From contig CANCRX010000015.1 of assembly GCA_947380655.1 (NCBI GenBank), positions 1 through 55,631 on the forward strand: a DNA stretch of 55,631 bases, written 5' to 3'. Both the position numbers and the translations under genes were made by a program. Of this stretch, positions 47,954 to 55,631 are shown piece by piece. The notes under the pieces were generated by a model that had not been told where the DNA came from, ran no database searches, and saw nothing but the letters and a program-made list of their open reading frames with translations. How positions within the stretch are numbered: position 1 is the stretch's first letter; every line of letters starts with the position of its first letter. This DNA is from Alcaligenaceae bacterium. GTDB lineage: Bacteria > Pseudomonadota > Gammaproteobacteria > Burkholderiales > Burkholderiaceae_B.

Positions 47954-49174
47954 TTATTTGCGTCCAGCGCGTGACTCGATACGCATACGCAAGGCGTTGA
48001 GCTTGATAAAGCCCGCCGCGTCCGCTTGGTTATACGCACCACCATCATCATCAAACGTAGCAATCGTCTGATCAAACAAGGTGTCTTTCGAATCGCGTGC
48101 CACGGTGTACACACCGCCTTTGTAGAGCTTGAGGCGAACCCAGCCGTTGACACAATCCTGCGTGCTGTCTATCAATGCCTGAATCGCACGGCGCTCTGGT
48201 GACCACCAGTAACCGTTATAAATCAGCGATGCGTAACGTGGCATCAGGTCGTCTTTAAGGTGGGCGACTTCGCGATCGAGCGTGATCGATTCAATTGCGC
48301 GGTGTGCTTTAAGCAGGATGGTACCGCCAGGGGTTTCATAGCAGCCGCGCGATTTCATACCAACATAGCGGTTTTCGACGAGATCGAGACGACCAATGCC
48401 GTGCTTGCCACCGATTTCATTGAGCTTGGTCAAGACCTGCGCAGGCGAGAGACGCACACCATTGAGGGCAACCACGTCACCGTGTTCGAACTCTACGTCC
48501 AGATATTCTGCCTGGTCAGGTGCCGCCTCGGGTGAGACGGTCCAGCGCCACATGGATTCTTCGGCTTCGGCTTTTGGATCCTCGAGGTGACGACCTTCAA
48601 AACTGATGTGAAGCAGGTTAGCGTCCATGGAGTAGGGCGCACCGCCTTGTTTGTGTTTCATATCAATCGAGATACCCGCAGCCTCAGCATAAGCGAGGAG
48701 CTTCTGACGCGAGTTCAGATCCCATTCGCGCCAGGGCGCAATCACTTTGATACCGGGTTCGAGGGCGTAATAACCCAGCTCAAAACGAACCTGATCGTTC
48801 CCCTTGCCGGTTGCGCCATGCGAGACGGCATCGGCGCCAACCTGGCGGGCGATTTCGATCTGGCGTTTGGCGATCAGTGGACGTGCGATTGAGGTACCAA
48901 GCAGATACTCGCCTTCGTAGACGGTATTGCAGCGGAACATTGGAAATACGAAGTCGCGAACGAATTCTTCGCGCAGGTCATCAATAAAAATTTGCTCTGG
49001 TTTGATGCCGAATTTGATGGCTTTGGCGCGAGCGGGTTCGAGTTCTTCTCCCTGGCCAATGTCGGCTGTGAAAGTCACGACTTCGCAGGCATAGGTATCT
49101 TGCAGCCATTTAAGAATAACCGAGGTGTCCAGGCCGCCTGAGTAGGCAAGCACGACTTTTTTGATATCGCTCAT
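47954..49174 (-). CDS. argG: Argininosuccinate synthase
   Basis: This 406-residue enzyme joins citrulline and aspartate with ATP (giving AMP and PPi) to make argininosuccinate in arginine synthesis. Motifs: the ATP loop VLAYSGGLDTSV, FTADIGQGEE, SHGATGKGNDQVRFE, CNTVYEGEYLLGTSIARP and GRLDLVENRYVGMKSRGCYETPGG. Length and pattern match the standard bacterial short form. It is the third gene of an argD-argF-argG row, 61 bp after argF. Its ribosome site is weak. Confidence 0.98.
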   Translation of the reverse strand: MSDIKKVVLAYSGGLDTSVILKWLQDTYACEVVTFTADIGQGEELEPARAKAIKFGIKPEQIFIDDLREEFVRDFVFPMFRCNTVYEGEYLLGTSIARPLIAKRQIEIARQVGADAVSHGATGKGNDQVRFELGYYALEPGIKVIAPWREWDLNSRQKLLAYAEAAGISIDMKHKQGGAPYSMDANLLHISFEGRHLEDPKAEAEESMWRWTVSPEAAPDQAEYLDVEFEHGDVVALNGVRLSPAQVLTKLNEIGGKHGIGRLDLVENRYVGMKSRGCYETPGGTILLKAHRAIESITLDREVAHLKDDLMPRYASLIYNGYWWSPERRAIQALIDSTQDCVNGWVRLKLYKGGVYTVARDSKDTLFDQTIATFDDDGGAYNQADAAGFIKLNALRMRIESRAGRK

Positions 49175-49235
49175 ATGAAGCTCTGAAAAAATTAAATAAC
49201 AATGATTGATTTTAACTGCTTGGGCAGATTGGTGC

Positions 49236-50177
49236 TTAGTTCAGCCGCCCGAGCAAAAGGAATTCCATCAAGGCTTTCTGGACGTGGAGGCGATTTTCTG
49301 CTTCGTCCCAGACCACACTTTGCGGGCCATCGATCACTTCACCGGTGACTTCTTCACCGCGGTGGGCTGGCAGGCAGTGCATAAACAGCGCGTCTGCAGA
49401 AGCTTGTGACATCATGTCGGCATCGACAGACCACGCCGCAAAGGCTTGACGTCGCACTTCGTTTTCTGCCTCGTAACCCATGCTAGTCCATACGTCTGTT
49501 GTGACCAGATGGGCACCTTTGCAGGCCTCGCGTGGGTCGTCAAACTCTTTCAGTACGCTGGGTTTGACATTCGCAATGCGTGCAGGATCGAGTCGATAAC
49601 CTGCAGGCGCAGAGACGTGCAAAGTAAAACCAAGCAGCTCTGCCGCCTGAATCCAGGTGTAAGCCATATTGTTTGCGTCACCGACCCAGGTCACGATTTT
49701 GCCAGCGATATTTTTACGATGTTCGATAAAAGTAAAAATATCTGCCAGGATCTGGCAGGGATGAAACTCGTTGGTCAGACCGTTTATGACGGGTACACGT
49801 GAGTGTGAGGCAAAGCGTTCGATTCTCGTTTGTTCGAATGTTCTGATCATTACGATATCGACCATACGGGAGACCACGCGGGCGGTATCTTCAATGGGCT
49901 CAGAGCGACCGAGTTGGGAGTCGGTCGTTGTAAGGTGAATGACCGAGCCTCCCATCTGGTACATACCGGCTTCAAAAGACACGCGGGTACGCGTGCTGGC
50001 TTTTTCAAACACCATGGCCAGGGTACGGTCATGCAGTGGATGATGCGGTTCGTAACGCTTGAATTTATCTTTAATCAAGCGCGCGCGATCCAGGACATAG
50101 AGAATTTCCTCTGAACTGAGATCGCTGAACTGCAGAAAATGCCTGAGGGGGCCGGTTGGTTGTACTGCGTGTGACAT
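49236..50177 (-). CDS. argF: Ornithine carbamoyltransferase
   Basis: This 313-residue enzyme makes citrulline from ornithine and carbamoyl phosphate. The carbamoyl-phosphate loop is FEKASTRTRVSFE, then GRSEPIEDTARVVSRM, VINGLTNEFHPCQILAD (HPCQ) and the ornithine loop FMHCLPAHRGEEVTGEV. Its length fits the anabolic type. It begins 15 bp after argD and precedes argG by 61 bp. A ribosome site (GAG) lies 7 bases before ATG 50177. Confidence 0.98.
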   Translation of the reverse strand: MSHAVQPTGPLRHFLQFSDLSSEEILYVLDRARLIKDKFKRYEPHHPLHDRTLAMVFEKASTRTRVSFEAGMYQMGGSVIHLTTTDSQLGRSEPIEDTARVVSRMVDIVMIRTFEQTRIERFASHSRVPVINGLTNEFHPCQILADIFTFIEHRKNIAGKIVTWVGDANNMAYTWIQAAELLGFTLHVSAPAGYRLDPARIANVKPSVLKEFDDPREACKGAHLVTTDVWTSMGYEAENEVRRQAFAAWSVDADMMSQASADALFMHCLPAHRGEEVTGEVIDGPQSVVWDEAENRLHVQKALMEFLLLGRLN

Positions 50178-50192
50178 GATTGACTCGATATT

Positions 50193-51368
50193 TTATTGCG
50201 CGTTAAAGGCCAGAATCAGCGGAACCAGGATGGAAATAATCTGGTCAGCTTCTTCTTTATTCAGGATCAGAGGGGGCAGCAAGCGCACCACGCGATCGCG
50301 CGTGACGTTGATCAGCAGGCCGGCTTCGAGCGCACGCATGACTAGTTCACCGCAAGGTTTTTCGAGTTCAATACCAAGCATCAAACCCTGGCCGCGGACT
50401 TCCAACACGCCAGGTTTGCCAAGCAGTTCGCGCTCCAGGCCGGCTTTAAGGTAAGCCCCGACGGTGGCTGCATTGTCCAGCAGTTTTTCTTCTTCAAGCG
50501 CGCCGAGCACAGCCAGGCCCGCAGCACAAACGAGTGGGCCGCCACCAAAGGTTGTGCCGTGCGAACCTGGGCCAAGAACGTTGGCTGCAGGACCACGGGC
50601 TGCGATCGCACCGATTGGCACGCCGCCGCCTAAGCCCTTAGCCAGCACGACTACATCAGGCAGGATGTCGGCCCATTGGTGCGCTAACCACTTGCCGGTA
50701 CGACCAATACCTGACTGGACTTCGTCGATCATCATCAGCCAGCCGCGCTCATCGCAGAGCTTGCGTAAATCGCGCAGGTAAGCGATGTCTGAGGGACGAA
50801 TGCCACCTTCGCCCTGCAGGACTTCAAGCAGAACTGCTGTGACACGGGGTTCTTTATCGCCGGCGGCTTTGATCGCCTCCAGATTGTTGTAGGTGACCTT
50901 GATAAAGCCTTCTGGCAGGGGACCAAAGCCTTTGCGGGCTTTTTCGCTGTCGGTTGCGGCCAGGGTGCCTAAGGTGCGCCCGTGCCATGAGGACTCCATC
51001 GTAATGATGAAAGGCATGTCGTTGCCTTTTTTATGACCAAAATAACGCGCGAGTTTGATCGCAGCTTCGTTGGCTTCTGCGCCGCTGTTACCAAACAGAA
51101 CTTCTGTCATGCCCGAGATGGCCAAAATGCGTTCTGCGAGCGCTTCTTGTTGCGGCACTTCGTAAATGTTTGAGGTGTGAATGACGCGCGCGGCCTGCTC
51201 GCTGATCGCTGCGACCAGTTTCGGGTGACCGTGTCCCAGGCAGGACACGCCAATGCCGGCAAGCCCGTCAAGATAGCGTCGGCCTTCTGCATCCCACAAA
51301 AATACGCCTTTGCCGTGGGTAAAGGCAACAGGAAGTCTTGAGTAGGTATTAGAAATGGCTGAGGTCAT
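50193..51368 (-). CDS. argD: Acetylornithine aminotransferase
   Basis: This 391-residue class III PLP aminotransferase converts N-acetylglutamate semialdehyde to N-acetylornithine with glutamate; family members may also act in lysine synthesis. Marks are VFLWDAEGRRYLDGLAGIGVSCLGHGHP, FGNSGAEANEAAIKLAR, SSWHGRTLG, IDEVQSGIGRTGKW and the PLP lysine in LAKGLGGGVPIGA, then HGTTFGGGPLVCAAG. Start 51368 is preferred over the in-frame GTG-rich leader to 51395, because GGAG is about 10 bases upstream. It is first in argD-argF-argG and diverges from the DUF3579 gene. Confidence 0.95.
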   Translation of the reverse strand: MTSAISNTYSRLPVAFTHGKGVFLWDAEGRRYLDGLAGIGVSCLGHGHPKLVAAISEQAARVIHTSNIYEVPQQEALAERILAISGMTEVLFGNSGAEANEAAIKLARYFGHKKGNDMPFIITMESSWHGRTLGTLAATDSEKARKGFGPLPEGFIKVTYNNLEAIKAAGDKEPRVTAVLLEVLQGEGGIRPSDIAYLRDLRKLCDERGWLMMIDEVQSGIGRTGKWLAHQWADILPDVVVLAKGLGGGVPIGAIAARGPAANVLGPGSHGTTFGGGPLVCAAGLAVLGALEEEKLLDNAATVGAYLKAGLERELLGKPGVLEVRGQGLMLGIELEKPCGELVMRALEAGLLINVTRDRVVRLLPPLILNKEEADQIISILVPLILAFNAQ

Positions 51369-51393
51369 CGCCGAGGCTCCACAGTAAAAAACC

Positions 51394-51414
51394 AATAAGC
51401 GCCAATCGCTTATT
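51394..51414. promoter_or_regulatory. 8-bp inverted repeat upstream of argD
   Basis: AATAAGCG (51394-51401) and CGCTTATT (51407-51414) flank a 5-bp centre, 26 bases ahead of the argD start and upstream of the DUF3579 gene. It does not match the ArgR box, so it may be an operator for another regulator or a hairpin in the argD leader. Confidence 0.4.
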
Positions 51415-51505
51415 TAAGGTCTAAAGGATCAATCATATACAATCTATGCGACAGGTTCGCGAATCAGAAGTTCGTGACACCTGATTTTGGCGATACGGGT
51501 TGTGC

Positions 51506-51802
51506 ATGACATCAGAAGTCCGCTACTTCGTCTTATATGGCGTAACTGAAACTGGCAGTACTTTTAGGCCCAGCGACTGGGCTGAACGACTGGCCGGAGT
51601 ACTTGCGCCTTATCGGCCCGCAGGCTTGCGGGCAAGCCACATCAGCTATTCCCCCTATGCTATTCCCACCAGTATTGCTAACGTGCGCGCCGTCGTGATT
51701 GACGAGAGGCTCAGAGAGATCGAGCCGCTCGCCTGGAAATTTGTTCACGATTTCGCGCAAGACAACCAATTAAAAACAAGCTTTGGCGCACGACCAGAAT
51801 AA
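51506..51802 (+). CDS. DUF3579-family protein, function unknown
   Basis: This 98-residue protein has the features of the DUF3579 family found in betaproteobacteria: YFVLYGVTETGSTFRPSDWAERLAGVLA, SYSPYAIPTSIANVRAVVIDERLREIEPLAWKFVHDFAQDNQL. It is soluble, with no signal peptide or membrane helix. It sits divergent from argD, a placement I recall for related genomes. ATG 51506 is the start; a TTG lies 6 bases before it. The biochemical role is not known. Confidence 0.85.
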   Translation: MTSEVRYFVLYGVTETGSTFRPSDWAERLAGVLAPYRPAGLRASHISYSPYAIPTSIANVRAVVIDERLREIEPLAWKFVHDFAQDNQLKTSFGARPE

Positions 51803-51819
51803 TGGCCGTGCTGTGGGGA

Positions 51820-52773
51820 TTACGCAACAGGTGTAACCATTTCACCAGTTGAAAAATACGAATCCAGATTTTCAAGCAGGCAGTCAGTCATCGCCCGTCG
51901 TGTTTCATGGGTAGCGCTTGCGACGTGCGGCATCATTGCAACCTGATTCATTGACTTGAGTGCATCAGGCACTTTGGGCTCGAACTCGAATACGTCCAGC
52001 CCCGCTCCTGCAATCGCACCTTCTTCGAGTAAACGCACCATGGCCGTCTCGTCAATGACTGAACCGCGTGCGATGTTGACAATCATGCCTTTGGGGCCCA
52101 GCGCACGCAGGACGGTTTCGTTAATAAGATGTTTGGTGCTTGCCCCGCCAACTGTTGCGATTACCAGGAAATCACTCCATTCGGCTAGTTTGACCAAGGA
52201 GTCGAAGTACTGATAATTCACATCGTTACGTGGATTACGATTGTGGTAACCCACTTGCATGTCAAAGCCTAAGCCACGGCGTGCAATAGCCTCGCCAATG
52301 CGTCCCAGTCCGACTACACCGAGTTTTTTACCGCTTACGCGCGTGCCCAAGGGGAGAGCCCCAACTTTATTTTCCCAGTGATTTGCACGAACAAAGCGGT
52401 CACCCCAGGCAATGTTGCGGGCGCAGGCCAGTAACAGACCCCAGGCAATATCGGCTACGCAGTCATTTAAGACCTCAGGCGTATTGCTGATTTTGATTTT
52501 CCGAGCAAACGCAGTGTCGACGTCGATGGTGTCGTAACCAACGCCCCAACTGCAAATCGCACGTAAATTTGGCAGGGCGTTGATCACATTCGTTTTGCAG
52601 CCAATATTGGCTGAGGTGGCGATCACCTCAATGTCTTGGGCGTGTTCACGTAAAAACGCCTCTTGATCCGCCGCTTTCCAGAGCTCGAGTACATCGTAGC
52701 GCGCAGAGAGCTCCGCGTTGGCAGGTGCATGGCCGGCGAGCGAGCCAATTTGCAGAATGCGTTTTTTTGTCAT
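51820..52773 (-). CDS. D-2-hydroxyacid dehydrogenase (glyoxylate/hydroxypyruvate reductase type)
   Basis: This 317-residue NAD(P)-dependent enzyme interconverts a 2-oxo acid and D-2-hydroxy acid. The Rossmann motif is LGVVGLGRIGEAIARRGLG, the substrate arginine lies in NIARGSVIDE, the Glu in DVFEFEPKVPDAL and the catalytic His in MMPHVASATHETR. After the glycine motif the strand ends in YHNRNPR rather than an acidic residue, favouring NADP(H). It resembles GhrB/hydroxypyruvate reductases. It converges with the DUF3579 gene with 17 bp between stops. Confidence 0.92.
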   Translation of the reverse strand: MTKKRILQIGSLAGHAPANAELSARYDVLELWKAADQEAFLREHAQDIEVIATSANIGCKTNVINALPNLRAICSWGVGYDTIDVDTAFARKIKISNTPEVLNDCVADIAWGLLLACARNIAWGDRFVRANHWENKVGALPLGTRVSGKKLGVVGLGRIGEAIARRGLGFDMQVGYHNRNPRNDVNYQYFDSLVKLAEWSDFLVIATVGGASTKHLINETVLRALGPKGMIVNIARGSVIDETAMVRLLEEGAIAGAGLDVFEFEPKVPDALKSMNQVAMMPHVASATHETRRAMTDCLLENLDSYFSTGEMVTPVA

Positions 52774-52828
52774 GTTGTTTAAGCCAAGTGTTAATTGTCA
52801 GAAATTATTGTTCTTAACGAGCAATGCA

Positions 52829-52851
52829 AAACAGCCCGTGAAGGGCTGTTT
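52829..52851 (-). terminator. Hairpin terminator downstream of rpsT
   Basis: AAACAGCCC (52829-52837) and GGGCTGTTT (52843-52851) form a perfect 9-bp stem with a 5-base loop. On the minus strand a short T run follows; on the plus strand T5 follows. It lies between rpsT and the dehydrogenase. Confidence 0.8.
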
Positions 52852-52930
52852 TTAGGTCATGGCCGCCATATTGTCAACGAAGAAATAATCGATGCGATAA
52901 AGCTGCCATATGACAGTAGTTTTACATGCT

Positions 52931-52990
52931 GCACGGAATCCGTGCTTTCAACAACGCATCACCTGTTATGAATAACTAGCAGGTAATGCG
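52931..52990 (-). other. Two hairpins in the rpsT 3' region
   Basis: GCACGG (52931-52936) pairs with CCGTGC (52940-52945) around a 3-base loop. CGCATCACCTG (52955-52965) pairs with CAGGTAATGCG (52980-52990) with one mismatch. Neither has a T run. With the terminator at 52829-52851 they form a structured 3' tail of about 175 bases after rpsT. Confidence 0.55.
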
Positions 52991-53005
52991 ATTGTGAATG
53001 AACAA

Positions 53006-53269
53006 TTAAGCCAGGGCTTTGATTGCAGCAGACAAACGGCTCTTATGACGCGCTGCTTTGTTCTTGTGAATGATATTTTTGTCGGCTACGCGATCAATCA
53101 CGCTGGTAGCTTTCTGGAGGACTTCGTTTGCAACAGCCTTGTCACCAGCTTCGATCGCTGTGCGGACGCGCTTGATGGCAGTGCGCAGCATCGAGCGAAG
53201 GCTTGAGTTGTGCATATTGGTTGCCACGGATTGGCGTGCACGTTTGCGAGCTTGGGCGGTATTAGCCAT
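53006..53269 (-). CDS. rpsT: 30S ribosomal protein S20
   Basis: This 87-residue basic protein has the S20 pattern: MANTAQARKRARQSVATNMHN at the N-terminus, then LRSMLRTAIKRVRTAIEAGDK and a Lys/Arg-rich end, NIIHKNKAARHKSRLSAAIKAL. It binds 16S rRNA in the small subunit. The ribosome site is weak, as in other rpsT genes that are autoregulated at translation. The leader carries a 15-bp tandem duplication. Confidence 0.97.
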   Translation of the reverse strand: MANTAQARKRARQSVATNMHNSSLRSMLRTAIKRVRTAIEAGDKAVANEVLQKATSVIDRVADKNIIHKNKAARHKSRLSAAIKALA

Positions 53270-53287
53270 GTGATGAGATCAATCTTA

Positions 53288-53317
53288 TTAAAGTTAAATG
53301 CGTTAAAGTTAAAAGCG
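53288..53317 (-). repeat. 15-bp tandem duplication in the rpsT leader
   Basis: ttaaagttaaatgcg (53288-53302) and ttaaagttaaaagcg (53303-53317) are adjacent copies differing at one base. They lie 19-48 bases upstream of the rpsT start on the transcribed strand. Confidence 0.9.
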
Positions 53318-53377
53318 CTATAGCCGATACGCCACAGCAAAATGCATAAATTAACACTACAGCCCGCTAATATAGCA

Positions 53378-54961
53378 CTAAGCTGCTGTTTTGCCAACTG
53401 TATTTGTGTGTGGAGCGCGTCTGAAGTCCTGCGGACGTATGCCCAGCAGCAGCAGCATCCCGAGGTAGACCGACATCGATCCAGCCAGCACGAGTCCAAG
53501 CCAGAGTACACGAAGGGCTGGTTGGGCTTGTAAGGCAATCCAGTCCAGATAGTGGGCGCTTAAGGCAAGTGGTAGTGCCATGATTAGCAAGGCCAAGCAT
53601 TGCTTGGCTATGAATTTCAGCCAGCCTCGGTGCGGTTTGTAAATGCCTTGCCGGCGTAAACCAATCAGCAAAGCCAGGGCGTTCAGGCAACCCCCCAGGC
53701 CAATCGCCAAGGCCAGACCCGCGTGGGCAAGCCAGGGCACGAGCACCAGGTTGAGTAACTGGGTGGCAATCAGAACAACCACTGCAATTTTGACTGGGGT
53801 GCGGATATCTTGCTTGGCATAAAAACCCGGTGCCAGGATTTTTACCATCAGTAAGCCAACCAGTCCAACAGAGTAGGCCATCACCGCTGAGCGTGTTTGC
53901 ACTACGTCGGCTGCGTTAAAGGCGCCATAATGAAAAAGGGTGGCCACCATACCGTCAGACATCAGGACCATGGACAGCGCGGCCGGTAACCCTAACAGCA
54001 GAACCAGACGCAGGCCCCAGTCGAGCATAGCGCTGTACTGCTCGCCCGACTGATCCTTATTCGCTTTAGCAAGGCTGGGCAATAGCACAGTACCGAGTGC
54101 TACCCCCAGCAGTGCAGTGGGAAACTCCATGAGACGATCGGCAAACGAGAGCCAGGTGACGCTGCCTGCGGTCAGCCAGGTGGCAATATTGGTGTTAATC
54201 AGCAATGAGATTTGGGCGACTGAGACGCCAAGCGTGGCCGGCAGCATTTGTTTCATGATGCGACGAACGATCGGGTCTTTGATGGCTTGGCCGATTCGCC
54301 AGGAAAATCTCGGGCGTAGCCCCAGTCTGGCCAGCGCAATCCACTGGACTGTCAGTTGCGCCACGCCGCCACACATCACCCCGATGGCCAGTGCATAGAT
54401 CGGCTGGCTTAAATAAGGCGTTAGCAACAGGCTGGCAGCAATCATGCAGAGATTGAGTAAAACGGGCGTGAATGCTGGCACTGCGAAATGTCGCCAGGTA
54501 TTGAGAACGCCTGAGGCAAAGGCAATCAGTGACATACAGATGATGTAGGGAAACATGACCCGCGTCATCCAAACTGCTGCAATAAAATCATCTGCACGAG
54601 CCGGCTCGGCCAGGCCGCTGGCCATCGTCATCACCACCCAGGGCGCGCCGATAATACCCACGAGTGCCACCAGACACAGTACAAAAAACAGCGTCAGCGC
54701 GACGCGGTCGAGTAATACTTTTACCGCGTCGGATTCGTGTTTGTTACGTACCTCACCGAGAATGGGGACAAACGCCTGTGCGAATGCGCCTTCGGCGAAG
54801 AGTCTGCGCAAGAGATTAGGAATACGGAATGCGACCCAGAAGGCATCGGTCAGTGCGCCCGCGCCAAAGGCGCGTGCAATGATGATGTCGCGCGCCAGTC
54901 CCGTGATACGAGAGAGCAGCGTCAGACTGCTGACCGTCGCTGCGGCGCGCAACAAGCTCAT
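53378..54961 (-). CDS. murJ: Lipid II flippase MurJ
   Basis: This 527-residue inner-membrane protein of the MOP superfamily with about 14 hydrophobic helices flips lipid II for peptidoglycan synthesis. Landmarks: MSLLRAAATVSSLTLLSRITGLARDIIIARAFG, DAFWVAFRIPNLLRRLFAEGAFAQAFVP (with the conserved arginines lining the cavity), PYIICMSLIAFASGVLNT and DRLMEFPTALLGVALGTVLLPSLAK. The usual neighbour rpsT lies downstream on the same strand. Its ATG overlaps the stop of the upstream SDR by 4 bases, so the two are coupled. Confidence 0.97.
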   Translation of the reverse strand: MSLLRAAATVSSLTLLSRITGLARDIIIARAFGAGALTDAFWVAFRIPNLLRRLFAEGAFAQAFVPILGEVRNKHESDAVKVLLDRVALTLFFVLCLVALVGIIGAPWVVMTMASGLAEPARADDFIAAVWMTRVMFPYIICMSLIAFASGVLNTWRHFAVPAFTPVLLNLCMIAASLLLTPYLSQPIYALAIGVMCGGVAQLTVQWIALARLGLRPRFSWRIGQAIKDPIVRRIMKQMLPATLGVSVAQISLLINTNIATWLTAGSVTWLSFADRLMEFPTALLGVALGTVLLPSLAKANKDQSGEQYSAMLDWGLRLVLLLGLPAALSMVLMSDGMVATLFHYGAFNAADVVQTRSAVMAYSVGLVGLLMVKILAPGFYAKQDIRTPVKIAVVVLIATQLLNLVLVPWLAHAGLALAIGLGGCLNALALLIGLRRQGIYKPHRGWLKFIAKQCLALLIMALPLALSAHYLDWIALQAQPALRVLWLGLVLAGSMSVYLGMLLLLGIRPQDFRRAPHTNTVGKTAA

Positions 54962-55631
54962 CGCGGAGGCATGCGGATCGCACCATCCAGACGAATGGTT
55001 TCACCGTTGAGCATTTCGTTGGTGATGATCTGATGAACGAGTTTTGCGTAGTCCTCAGGGCGACCCAGTCGCGAGGGGAAGGGGATGCTTGCAGCAAGCG
55101 AGTCTTGCACGGCTTGTGGCATACCAAAAATCATGGGTGTACCAAAAATGCCAGGAGCGATCGTCACGCATCGGATGCCCAGGGGGGCAAGATCACGTGC
55201 GACAGGCAAGGTCATGCCAACCACACCCGCTTTAGATGCCGCGTAGGCTGCCTGCCCGATCTGGCCGTCGTAGGCCGCAACTGAGGCGGTATTAATCAAG
55301 ACACCGCGCTCGCCTGTAGGCTGAGCCTCATTTTTGCTCATCGCCTCTGAGGCGACGCGGATCATGTTGAAGGTACCGATCAGGTTGATGCTGACGACTT
55401 TCTGGAACAGATCGAGCGCATGGGCGCCGTTTTTACCAACTGTTTTTGCAGCGGGTGCAACACCTGCGCAATTGACGAGCCCAAACAGCGAACCCATTTC
55501 TAAGGCCGCAGCAACAGCGGCCTGAGCGTCTTGTTCCTGTGTCACGTTGCAGTGGATATAGCGTTGGCCGAGTTCTTTGGCGAGGGCTTCGCCTGCCTCG
55601 TCCTGCAGATCAGCCAGCAGAACACGTGCGC
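54958..55631 (-). CDS. Short-chain dehydrogenase, C-terminal part (runs off the right edge)
   Basis: About 223 C-terminal residues of an SDR are visible; the N-terminal cofactor motif lies beyond the window. The frame continues without stop to the edge, so the in-frame GTG at 55545 is internal. Visible are NCAGVAPAAKTVGKNG, NLIGTFNMIRVASEAM, the catalytic set in NTASVAAYDGQIGQAAYAASKAG and the end NGETIRLDGAIRMPPR. It is a close paralogue of the SDR at 21794-22558, also of 3-hydroxyacyl-CoA dehydrogenase type. Its TGA overlaps the murJ ATG. Confidence 0.93.
   Translation of the reverse strand, partial: ARVLLADLQDEAGEALAKELGQRYIHCNVTQEQDAQAAVAAALEMGSLFGLVNCAGVAPAAKTVGKNGAHALDLFQKVVSINLIGTFNMIRVASEAMSKNEAQPTGERGVLINTASVAAYDGQIGQAAYAASKAGVVGMTLPVARDLAPLGIRCVTIAPGIFGTPMIFGMPQAVQDSLAASIPFPSRLGRPEDYAKLVHQIITNEMLNGETIRLDGAIRMPPR

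Noticed and set aside
51394..51414. ArgR operator upstream of argD
   Set aside because: The inverted repeat lacks the TGAAT/ATTCA core of ArgR boxes.
53098..53538. A 146-codon minus-strand frame across rpsT and murJ
   Set aside because: It overlaps two firmly identified genes in another frame and matches nothing recognisable.

Overview
The window reads as chromosome from a betaproteobacterium of the order Burkholderiales, most likely an Alcaligenaceae relative. The housekeeping block (rnr, rlmB, hupB, argG-argF-argD next to a DUF3579 gene, rpsT, murJ) is of the kind found in that family. The many TctC/Bug-type solute receptors are also typical. By eye the base composition is near 50% GC, low for the family. 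No insertion sequence, phage gene, CRISPR array or rRNA was seen.

The left 35 kb is a catabolic and uptake region built from small cassettes, most of which pair a TctC receptor with enzymes for an organic acid. Positions 1-5645 hold two complete receptors and a partial one, then a MarR regulator, a TfdA-type dioxygenase and an FMN hydroxy-acid oxidase. Positions 5668-7731 hold a fumarylacetoacetate-hydrolase-family gene diverging from a receptor. Positions 7744-13363 hold an IclR regulator, a receptor, two crotonases and an NDP-forming acyl-CoA synthetase. After ppc, positions 16331-20085 hold a receptor and a two-subunit aconitase-type hydratase, divergent from a PEP-mutase/isocitrate-lyase-family lyase. 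This set resembles the dimethylmaleate hydratase/dimethylmalate lyase module. Positions 20112-23577 form a receptor-SDR-acyl-CoA synthetase operon. No TctA or TctB membrane gene occurs here, so the eight receptors must use permeases encoded elsewhere.

Positions 23688-39393 are mixed accessory genes: a secreted hydrolase, an XRE regulator, a 43-residue membrane protein, a second acyl-CoA synthetase, a TAXI receptor-porin-DMT exporter run, a degenerate AroQ paralogue, a DABB-like protein, another receptor, a PuuE-type deacetylase-fold protein, a leaderless NMT1-like protein, and an AEC-YeeE-glutamate-synthase-like operon.

From 39.4 kb onward the window is housekeeping: tRNA-Leu(CAG), rnr, rlmB, a Cys/Met PLP enzyme, hupB, tRNA-Val(UAC), tonB, a two-component pair whose kinase lacks a periplasmic sensor domain, argDFG, rpsT, murJ and a partial SDR.

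The more unusual signals are in regulatory DNA. They include a symmetric bidirectional promoter inside a MarR-type palindrome, a minus-strand tRNA-Leu promoter overlapping the rnr start codon, a hupB terminator whose loop spells the tRNA-Val -10 box, related short repeats in both tRNA leaders, and several 13-21 bp tandem duplications at gene ends and leaders.
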